Assembly (NCBI GenBank): GCA_900555815.1
Contig: USMR01000053.1
Coordinates: 1 to 6,374 of the forward strand
Source of the DNA: an uncultured Collinsella sp.
GTDB lineage: Bacteria; Actinomycetota; Coriobacteriia; Coriobacteriales; Coriobacteriaceae
Length of the DNA: 6,374 nt
Direction of reading: 5' to 3'
How positions within the stretch are numbered: position 1 is the stretch's first letter; every line of letters starts with the position of its first letter. Position numbers and translations under genes: made by a program. Below the pieces are notes generated by a model, which worked only from the letters and a program-made list of their open reading frames with translations, ran no database searches and was not told where the DNA came from. This document shows, piece by piece, positions 1 through 5,153 of the stretch.

Positions 1-2814
1 GGAACAGACGTCAACAGTGATTGTCGCCTCGGCACCACCTTGGAGCTTGCCCTTCACCTTAAACGAACCGTCCTTGGCATAAGCGTCTTCGGCGACACGG
101 TCCCATGTGACCTTTTCGCGCTGGGGCTCAGAAGACACATCGTTGTCGTATCGAACCTCAAGGTATTCCGGCAGCATCGGCTTGGTGCCGGGGACGGTCC
201 ATATGGTTCCGCCCTGAACCGAGGTTGCCTTACTCGCGATCTTAACGGTGGCAGTAATCGGAACGTCGACAGTCTGCATGCCGTACCCTGCATTAAAGCT
301 AATTGTTGCAGTGCCGCGTACCACGCCGCCCTGGGTCCAATCGAAGCCCTTCGTGTTCCACTTGGTCTCGGCGTATTTGTGCGAATAGTCCGGATGTTCT
401 GCCGCATCGGGGCTGATAAGTTCGACATAGCCGGGAAGCATGGCGGTGCCGTCGCTGCCCTTGAGCACTGTAATGGTTTGTGGCTGAGCCTCCCAGTTTT
501 TAGTCACGATGACGTGCACTTTCACGGGGATATTCGTTCCGGCGACCGTTCCGGTAATCGTGCAGTCCTTCTGGGAGCACCTATCGTAGGTATCCCAGTT
601 GACGCCGAGACTGTCAAAAGTCGTTCCATCCTGCAATACGCCGGACACGTAGAAGTAGTCCAGATTGACTTCCTCACCGGGGTAAATAACGCGCCAGTCC
701 TCGTACGACTGCCCAAGCGTCACGCCATTCTCGCTATAGTTATTGACGCCCTTGACCTCGCTGCACACCGCGATCGCGTTGACCTTCGCCAGCGAGCCAG
801 TGATAGTACCGGTAATTTCGTACTCGCCAGGCTTGCCGTCCAGCAGTTCTTGAGGAAACTCATCCCAGCTATAAGGCTGCCCCGACGAATACTGGGGATA
901 GAACGAGCTGCCATCCGACAAATACAGCGTGGATGTGTAGCGCGGAGCCAGAAGTCCGGCGCCGGGAACATAAGCAATCTTGCCGATGTTGCTGTCCTCG
1001 AGATCGCAGACGTTGACCGTCGCCGTAGCCGGAATGTTAGAGCCGGTAAAATATCCGCTAACCGTAATCTGGCCAAGGTTCTTTAGGGCGTCCTGACTAA
1101 TCGTCGACCACTGAACGGGGAAATTGCCTCGCGAGCCATTCCACATCGTGGCCTCGATTGAACCCGGCATATTGGGCTGGCAACCGATAAGCGTGCTTGT
1201 CGATGTCGAGGAAGGCATCTGCAGGGCGCGGACGGAGATGGTCGCCGTGACTCGGTTGCTGTCACCCAGCTCCACCTGAGTAGACGATGAAGATGAGGTA
1301 TTGGTCCAATACGACAGCGAACCGGAAAGCTTAAACGACCCCTCACTTGCCACCTGCGTGTCCAAAATAGGGTCCCACGCAATGTTGCACTGCTTCTTTG
1401 TACCGTCGGTGAATGCAACCTCAACGCTGTAGGGAAGACCGCCGCCCGTTGTAGGACGTACGCCGACGGGCGTGTTAACGGGAGCAAGAGCGTCGATAGA
1501 GGCAACTTCTTTGACCTCGACCTGAGCAGTTACCTTTAGGCCATTAGCGGCTGAAGATTCGTTATATGTCACAAGCGTGCCCGTGACCGTATAGGTGCCT
1601 GCCTTTTGGAATTGAGACACGTCGGCGTTGTCCCAGTTAACCTGATAGCCTTGGGTGTATGTAGTGTTATTTGACTGCGTAAACGGGAAATAGACATACG
1701 TGCTAAGAGGAGAAATGTCGCCGACCACGCGCTCGAACCTCAGAGAATTAAGATCGAGTACGTCCTTAGGATCTTTGACGGTAACGGTGCAGGTAACCTC
1801 ACGGTAATCAAAACCGTTTAGTTTACCTTTAACCGTAAACGAGCCCACCTTAGAGTAAAGCGACGCGTCGAAAGAATCCCAAGACACCGGGATCTGCTCG
1901 GTGGCCCCGCTATCAAAGACAACCGAAGCAGAATACGGCAGAGACGGGACCTCACCAGTTAGGGTCGTACACGTCAACTCGGTCTGGACGCTCTTAACAG
2001 AGCGGACTGCGACCGTGCACTGTGCGAACATAGAGGGATAGCTCTTCAAATGTCCCTCGACAACAAAGGTTCCTTCCTTTTGGTACTGATCAGCCGAGAT
2101 CTCATTCCACTCAACAGGGCATGTATAAGATTGACCATTTGAATAATTGACCGAAATGCTGGACGGAAGCGCGGGAGCAATACCAGCTGCAGTCCATACC
2201 CATGAGCCATTACTGGTTGAACGGGGAACGTACACCTTAAGTACACCGCTCACTTCGTACGGCTCCGCGAGCGTGATCCAGTTGTTGTTCACGCTAACGC
2301 CGGTAATCTGTCCGGTAATGGGGACTTCGGATTCCTCCGCCGCCGTATCAAATGCCGTCTGCGACTTTTCGTCCCAATCAACATACGCCGAGGTCTCGGT
2401 GCCATCCGACAGCTTTACCTTAACGCTCGAAGATTGGATCTGGCCGTAGTAATCGGCACCGACATATTTTTCCAGAATCGGGTTGGCGTCGATCGACTCG
2501 ACCGTAATGCCACTTTCGTTGCTCGTCTCTGTGACATCAGGGGCGTTTACTGCCGCCGGATCTACCACTGCCGGGTCCGCCGTAACAGCTTCGACAACCA
2601 TGCGCTGCTTGACCGTCTGCGTGGTGCCGTCGACGGTACCCTCAAACTCATACGAGCCGGCAGGCAGCTGCGCCAAGGTTGCCGGAGCATCGGCGCCGTT
2701 CAGCTTCCAGATGACGTTTTCCTGCTTGGTGGTACCGCTCTCGTAGGTTGCCGTTACAGTTTGGGGCAGCGTGGCGTCGGATCCCTCGGCAACATGTAGC
2801 TCGTTCAGGCTGGC
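1..2814 (-). repeat. Array of about eleven divergent Ig-like protein modules
   Basis: Approximate module limits in residues: 73-147, 174-268, 270-344, 345-420, 421-508, 509-601, 602-675, 676-757, 758-843, 844-933 and 934-1010 (the last may continue outside the window). Each carries one core Trp, usually as V.W(D/N/S), followed 10-20 residues later by a G.(F/Y).(V/I).G strand. A 24-residue A/P/D/T-rich linker separates modules 1 and 2. Module 6 has a loop with five serines (579-583). The modules are poorly conserved at the DNA level: I see no long direct repeats, so the array looks old rather than recently amplified. Module boundaries are judged by eye. Confidence 0.75.
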
Positions 2815-3030
2815 AAAAGAGGCGATCTTGTCTTCACTCTGGTCTTGCGAGGTTGCCTGACCGGTGTCCGCAGACGTGGCAGCCGCACCCGTCGCATCGC
2901 TTTGCTCGGCAACGACTTGGGTAGTATCACCCTGCATCATCTCGGCGAACGCCTGCGGCGGCACCGAGCCGACCGTCATCGTCAGAGCCAAACCCGCGGT
3001 AATGGCCGCGTTGACATGCCTTCTGTTCAT
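1..3030 (-). CDS. Large secreted multi-domain bacterial Ig-like (Big_4-type) repeat protein, 3' end outside window
   Basis: The frame is open without a stop from the ATG at 3030 to base 1 (1010 codons), so the C-terminus is missing. The start is fixed by a strong GGGAGGA ribosome site four bases upstream of the ATG. Residues 1-29 form a signal peptide (MNRR n-region, hydrophobic core, AFA before E30). Residues 30-70 are a polar A/T/Q/D-rich stretch. From about residue 73 the protein is a chain of roughly eleven beta-rich modules of 76-111 residues. Each follows the pattern LP..V.V.y.dG....V.W..i....y...G.f.V.G.l......V.V, typical of bacterial Ig-like group 4 domains. The core tryptophans are W108, 219, 308, 384, 466, 552, 641, 722, 812, 891 and 976. 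Such proteins usually act outside the cell as stalks, adhesins or spacers for an enzyme or binding head. No head domain, LPXTG or transmembrane anchor is visible here. Function is inferred only as surface or extracellular; the ligand is unknown. Confidence 0.9.
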   Translation of the reverse strand, partial: MNRRHVNAAITAGLALTMTVGSVPPQAFAEMMQGDTTQVVAEQSDATGAAATSADTGQATSQDQSEDKIASFASLNELHVAEGSDATLPQTVTATYESGTTKQENVIWKLNGADAPATLAQLPAGSYEFEGTVDGTTQTVKQRMVVEAVTADPAVVDPAAVNAPDVTETSNESGITVESIDANPILEKYVGADYYGQIQSSSVKVKLSDGTETSAYVDWDEKSQTAFDTAAEESEVPITGQITGVSVNNNWITLAEPYEVSGVLKVYVPRSTSNGSWVWTAAGIAPALPSSISVNYSNGQSYTCPVEWNEISADQYQKEGTFVVEGHLKSYPSMFAQCTVAVRSVKSVQTELTCTTLTGEVPSLPYSASVVFDSGATEQIPVSWDSFDASLYSKVGSFTVKGKLNGFDYREVTCTVTVKDPKDVLDLNSLRFERVVGDISPLSTYVYFPFTQSNNTTYTQGYQVNWDNADVSQFQKAGTYTVTGTLVTYNESSAANGLKVTAQVEVKEVASIDALAPVNTPVGVRPTTGGGLPYSVEVAFTDGTKKQCNIAWDPILDTQVASEGSFKLSGSLSYWTNTSSSSSTQVELGDSNRVTATISVRALQMPSSTSTSTLIGCQPNMPGSIEATMWNGSRGNFPVQWSTISQDALKNLGQITVSGYFTGSNIPATATVNVCDLEDSNIGKIAYVPGAGLLAPRYTSTLYLSDGSSFYPQYSSGQPYSWDEFPQELLDGKPGEYEITGTITGSLAKVNAIAVCSEVKGVNNYSENGVTLGQSYEDWRVIYPGEEVNLDYFYVSGVLQDGTTFDSLGVNWDTYDRCSQKDCTITGTVAGTNIPVKVHVIVTKNWEAQPQTITVLKGSDGTAMLPGYVELISPDAAEHPDYSHKYAETKWNTKGFDWTQGGVVRGTATISFNAGYGMQTVDVPITATVKIASKATSVQGGTIWTVPGTKPMLPEYLEVRYDNDVSSEPQREKVTWDRVAEDAYAKDGSFKVKGKLQGGAEATITVDVCS
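2944..3030 (-). other. Signal peptide of the Ig-repeat protein
   Basis: Residues 1-29: a positively charged start (MNRR), a hydrophobic stretch around ITAGLALTMTVGSV, then PPQAFA followed by E30. The A-x-A motif at 27-29 fits signal peptidase I cleavage. No lipobox cysteine is present, so this is not a lipoprotein. It directs the protein out through the Sec pathway. Confidence 0.85.
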
Positions 3031-3033
3031 GTT

Positions 3034-3040
3034 TCCTCCC
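3034..3040 (-). promoter_or_regulatory. Ribosome binding site of the Ig-repeat gene
   Basis: On the minus strand GGGAGGA is followed by AAC and then the ATG at 3030. It is close to the full anti-Shine-Dalgarno complement and decides the start, because the signal peptide begins exactly at this codon. Confidence 0.85.
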
Positions 3041-3043
3041 GAC

Positions 3044-3095
3044 ACGCTCAACGGACCAAACAGCACTGGTCCGATTGGCAAGTTAAGTTGAGCGT
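3044..3095 (-). promoter_or_regulatory. Stem-loop leader abutting the ribosome site of the Ig-repeat gene
   Basis: A perfect 9-base inverted repeat (ACGCTCAAC / GTTGAGCGT, 3044-3052 with 3087-3095) encloses a second perfect stem (GGACCA / TGGTCC, 3053-3058 with 3067-3072) stacked directly on one side. In the minus-strand RNA the outer stem ends only three bases before the GGGAGGA ribosome site. It could therefore tune translation or protect the 5' end. Alternatively the 9-base arms are a DNA operator: a weak promoter (TTGCAA at 3115-3120, 18-base gap, TACGCT at 3091-3096) would overlap the upstream arm. Another possible -10 (TAGCAT, 3122-3127) lies further upstream and would place the whole stem in the RNA. 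The structure is plain in the sequence; its role is inference. Confidence 0.5.
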
Positions 3096-3181
3096 ATCCT
3101 TCGCCGATGGAGGTTTGCAATATGCTACAGGTTAAGCGGCATAAATGGCTTCGTAAACGAGAGAAATCAGGTGACGTATCT

Positions 3182-3212
3182 ATGTGACAACGGGGCGGTC
3201 CCTTTGTCACAT
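3182..3212. repeat. Short near-perfect palindrome (hairpin)
   Basis: ATGTGACAA (3182-3190) is the exact reverse complement of TTGTCACAT (3204-3212). After one mismatch the stem continues with GGGG / TCCC (3192-3195 with 3199-3202, including one G-T pair) and a CGG loop. No T-run follows on either strand, so it is not a standard terminator. It resembles short palindromic intergenic repeats (REP-like). Membership of a family cannot be judged from one copy. Confidence 0.6.
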
Positions 3213-3225
3213 TGCGATTACGTCG

Positions 3226-3387
3226 TGCCACGAAAACGGGCTATCTACTACGTTTAACCCGCATGGGTCGACCACACCCGCGTTTTCGCAAAACCAGCAA
3301 GCCGTCTACCTGCGGTTTTGATTTCACGATTTTCCGTGTGGTCGAGGGTAACCGGTCAAACGTAGTAGATAGGCCCATTTCGTGACA
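3226..3387. repeat. 162-base nested imperfect palindrome, possible miniature element or structured RNA
   Basis: The two halves match over nearly the whole length. The outer arm GTGCCACGAAAA / TTTCGTGAC (3226-3236 with 3378-3387) has small bulges, and GGG / CCC (3238-3240 with 3374-3376) continues it. Next comes a perfect 15-base arm CTATCTACTACGTTT (3241-3255 with 3358-3372). A perfect 10-base arm TCGACCACAC follows (3268-3277 with 3336-3345). The innermost arm is CAAAACC (3289-3295 with 3314-3320) plus GC (3297-3298 with 3312-3313), around a 13-base loop. No ORF of note, no terminal T-run and no clear target-site duplication is seen. The element could be a non-autonomous mobile repeat or a cruciform-forming site. 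Confidence 0.7.
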
Positions 3388-3416
3388 AGCGAGTCAACTC
3401 GGGGTACAGGGCAGCT

Positions 3417-3447
3417 AAAAAAGCCCCGTCCCAAATTGGCTGCTTTT
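3417..3447 (-). terminator. Probable intrinsic terminator downstream of folC
   Basis: On the minus strand AAAAGC, a two-base bulge and CC pair with GG and GCTTTT (3442-3447 with 3419-3424), and the stem runs into six T's (3417-3422). The local stem is modest. A stronger alternative pairs AGCCCC (3479-3474) and GTCC (3468-3465) with GGAC and GGGGCT (3431-3422) just before the same T-run. It lies about 85 bases beyond the folC stop, so it should end the valS-folC side of transcription before the Ig-repeat gene. Confidence 0.5.
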
Positions 3448-3448
3448 G

Positions 3449-3515
3449 AGTTGCGGTGATATACGGACTGTTTGGGGCTCCTGGCTTGTAAAACAGTCCC
3501 TATTTCACCGCAACT
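3449..3515. repeat. Long hairpin immediately downstream of folC
   Basis: Two nested perfect arms: AGTTGCGGTGA / TCACCGCAACT (3449-3459 with 3505-3515) and GGACTGTTT / AAACAGTCC (3465-3473 with 3491-3499), with a 17-base loop. It begins 14 bases after the folC stop codon, so it would form the 3' end of the folC message. It may act as a 3' stabiliser or as part of the termination region. Its inner arm shares bases with an alternative stem leading to the T-run at 3417-3422. Confidence 0.65.
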
Positions 3516-3529
3516 GATGAGGAGATGGG

Positions 3530-4873
3530 TTAGCGCAGCAGGCCGGCTACTTCGCCGGCTAGGGTGATGGTGCCGGCTGCTACGAAGGACTCGCCCGCGG
3601 CATCGAAGGCAGCGAGGGCCTCGGACACGCTCGGGTATACGCCCGCGAGCTTATCGGCATCAACGAGGGCAGCGAGCTCCTCCGCCGGCAGGGCACGGTC
3701 GGAATCGGTCTGGGTCACGACTACGCGTGGAAAGACGGGAATCAGCACGTCGACGATGCCTGCCACGTCCTTGTCGGCCAGCGCAGCGCACAGCAGCGTG
3801 GGGCGATTCTCCACGCACGGATCGATCTCGTCCAACGCGCTCACAAAGTTCTCGCAGCTCTGGGGGTTATGGCAGGCGTCGATCAGCTTGAGCGGATCGG
3901 TTCCCAGCACATCAAAGCGACCCGGCGTGGGGCAGCCCATAAGAGAAGCGTCGAGCGACTCGTGGTCAAGCTCGCGGCCCAGATACCCCTCGCACAGCAT
4001 AATCGCGCACGCGGCATTCTGCGGCTGATACGCCGGCTTAACCATGCTCGACGTATAGATAGAACGCGGCGTGGTGCAGCTAAACTCGACTGTATCGCCC
4101 ACGTGCTCCGGCACCTTGGTCGTGGCATGGTTCACTACGAGCGGCACAATGCCGCACTCGCGACAACGTGCGTCCATCACACGCTGAACGCTCGCCTCAT
4201 GCGTGCCCTCGCCCAGAACAACCAGGCGCCCAGGCTTAATAACCGCAGCTTTCTCCCCCGCAATGGCCTCGAGCGTATCGCCCAGGATGCGTGTATGGTC
4301 GAGCCCAATGCCCGTAATGGCGACGGCCACGGGATCGGTCGCACTCGTGGCGTCCCAACGCCCGCCCATGCCAACCTCGAGCACGGCAACATCCACCGCG
4401 GCCTCGGCAAACACTACAAGTGCGGCAGCCGTCAGCAGGTCAAACGGCGTGATGGAATAGGCACGCTCCCCCGCCGCCACACGGCGCGCATTCACGCGAT
4501 GTCCCGCCTCAACAGCGGCCGAAACGCCACGGGCAAACGCCTCGTCGCTCACGACATGACCATCGACCTCCATGCGCTCGGGATAGCGTACCAGCTGCGG
4601 CGACGTATACAGCGCGGTCTTGAGCCCCTCGCCGCGAAGGATGGCGGCCGAAAAACGCGTGGTCGAAGTCTTGCCATTGGTACCGGCAACCTGAATGCAA
4701 TCAAAATACTCATCCGGACGTCCCAGCTCATCGAGCATATCGACAACCGTCTCGAGCAAAGGACCAGCATCCCCAGAAATCCGCCCCGTATCAGCAGCAA
4801 GCCCCACAGCCTCATCAAACGAAAGCAGCTCAAACGAGAACGGAACGACATAAGACCCAGAACGCTTAGCCAT
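3530..4873 (-). CDS. folC: Bifunctional folylpolyglutamate synthase / dihydrofolate synthase (FolC)
   Basis: A cytoplasmic Mur-ligase-like ATP-dependent enzyme that adds glutamate to dihydropteroate and to reduced folates, so cofactors are retained in the cell. Counting from the ATG at 4873 (447 residues, a normal family length), the P-loop GTNGKTS is at 64-70. The substrate loop TSPQLVRYPERM is at 90-101 and EVGMGGRWDATS at 166-177. GLDHTRILGDTLE, with the metal-binding His193, is followed by GEKAAVIKPG ending near 215. YQPQNA is at 282-287, PGRFDVL at 317-323, and DACHNP in the C-terminal domain at 332-337. ALADKDV and RALPAEEL also fit the C-terminal domain. One small oddity is Gln where many homologues have His in SPHL. 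The frame extends upstream to ATG 4909 and TTG 4912, but those codons lie in a terminator-like hairpin. The ATG at 4873 has a GGGGGA upstream, so I prefer it. Confidence 0.96.
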   Translation of the reverse strand: MAKRSGSYVVPFSFELLSFDEAVGLAADTGRISGDAGPLLETVVDMLDELGRPDEYFDCIQVAGTNGKTSTTRFSAAILRGEGLKTALYTSPQLVRYPERMEVDGHVVSDEAFARGVSAAVEAGHRVNARRVAAGERAYSITPFDLLTAAALVVFAEAAVDVAVLEVGMGGRWDATSATDPVAVAITGIGLDHTRILGDTLEAIAGEKAAVIKPGRLVVLGEGTHEASVQRVMDARCRECGIVPLVVNHATTKVPEHVGDTVEFSCTTPRSIYTSSMVKPAYQPQNAACAIMLCEGYLGRELDHESLDASLMGCPTPGRFDVLGTDPLKLIDACHNPQSCENFVSALDEIDPCVENRPTLLCAALADKDVAGIVDVLIPVFPRVVVTQTDSDRALPAEELAALVDADKLAGVYPSVSEALAAFDAAGESFVAAGTITLAGEVAGLLR

Positions 4874-4882
4874 AACCCAAAG

Positions 4883-4888
4883 TCCCCC
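4883..4888 (-). promoter_or_regulatory. Likely ribosome binding site of folC
   Basis: Minus-strand GGGGGA lies nine bases before the ATG at 4873. It is only moderately complementary to 16S rRNA, but it is better placed than anything in front of the upstream in-frame start codons at 4909 and 4912, whose upstream bases are locked in a hairpin. Confidence 0.5.
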
Positions 4889-4895
4889 ATAACAG

Positions 4896-4928
4896 AAAAA
4901 GAGGCTCATCAAAAAGAATGAGCCCCTC
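4896..4928 (-). terminator. Intrinsic terminator or attenuator between valS and folC
   Basis: On the minus strand GAGGGGCTCAT (4928-4918) pairs with ATGAGCCTC (4909-4901) with a two-G bulge, an eight-base loop, then five T's (4900-4896). This is a standard intrinsic terminator shape. It could end the valS transcript about 225 bases after its stop. But the folC ATG is just 22 bases beyond the T-run, leaving little room for a separate promoter, so it may instead work as an attenuator in the folC leader. Confidence 0.65.
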
Positions 4929-4934
4929 GCGTTG

Positions 4935-4964
4935 ACAATATCAGCCTTTACCCGATTGCAGCAA
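4935..4964 (-). promoter_or_regulatory. Possible folC promoter with extended -10
   Basis: The minus strand reads TTGCTG (4964-4959), an 18-base gap, then TATTGT (4940-4935) preceded by TGA, giving an extended -10 (TGnTATTGT). Transcription would begin near 4928, exactly at the first base of the terminator-like hairpin. The match to sigma-70-type boxes is partial. Confidence 0.3.
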
Positions 4965-5029
4965 GATCAAGGCCACAACCCAGTGGCCCCAACACGCCAG
5001 ATGCAAACAACCACGTAAACGAACTAGGA

Positions 5030-5138
5030 GCGGCCCGATGCTTTGCTCGCCGCAAGTTCCGCACGCAAAGGACAGCACTTAATGTGCTGTCCGTCTTGCG
5101 CAGGACTGTTTGCAGTAGCGAGCAAAGCGTCGGGACGC
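5030..5138. repeat. 109-base imperfect palindrome downstream of valS
   Basis: The outer arm is 17 bases with one mismatch (CCCGATGCTTTGCTCGC, 5034-5050, against 5118-5134), and GCG / CGC (5030-5032 with 5136-5138) continues it. Inside lie CGCAA / TTGCG (5064-5068 with 5096-5100) and a perfect nine-base stem GGACAGCAC / GTGCTGTCC (5070-5078 with 5084-5092) around a five-base TTAAT loop. In the valS message the inner hairpin is followed by only three T's, so it is at best a weak terminator. It starts about 16 bases past the valS stop and may cap that message's 3' end. It may also be a dispersed palindromic repeat. Confidence 0.65.
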
Positions 5139-5153
5139 GCCCCAGATTAAACC

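Noticed and set aside
1..150. Cell-wall sorting signal or other anchor for the Ig-repeat protein
   Set aside because: The visible end is still inside an Ig-like module; no LPXTG-like motif, hydrophobic tail or stop codon is reached.
40..1086. Plus-strand open frame of 348 codons
   Set aside because: It lies wholly antisense to the Ig-repeat gene, whose frame is open over 1010 codons with a signal peptide, a strong ribosome site and regular domain pattern. The plus-strand translation shows no domain pattern.
3085..3120. c-di-GMP-I (GEMM) riboswitch suggested by GCAAACC (3118-3112) and GGATACGC (3099-3092) on the minus strand
   Set aside because: The conserved GGGACGCAAAGCC core, the GNRA-type loop and the second helix are not present; the resemblance is limited to short words.
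2845..3135. Plus-strand open frame across the start of the Ig-repeat gene
   Set aside because: It overlaps the signal-peptide coding region and leader antisense, lacks a convincing ribosome site, and has an Arg-rich translation without features.
3226..3387. Classical insertion sequence or CRISPR unit
   Set aside because: There is no transposase frame, no clear target-site duplication and no regularly spaced direct repeat; it is a single fold-back.
4874..4912. N-terminal extension of FolC from TTG 4912 or ATG 4909
   Set aside because: The extra 12-13 residues are not family-like, the codons fall in a terminator hairpin and its U-run, and the ATG at 4873 has a better placed ribosome site.
3869..4921. 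Plus-strand open frame of 350 codons
   Set aside because: It is antisense to folC, which shows all family motifs. The Arg/His-rich, low-pattern translation is typical of a shadow frame in GC-rich DNA.
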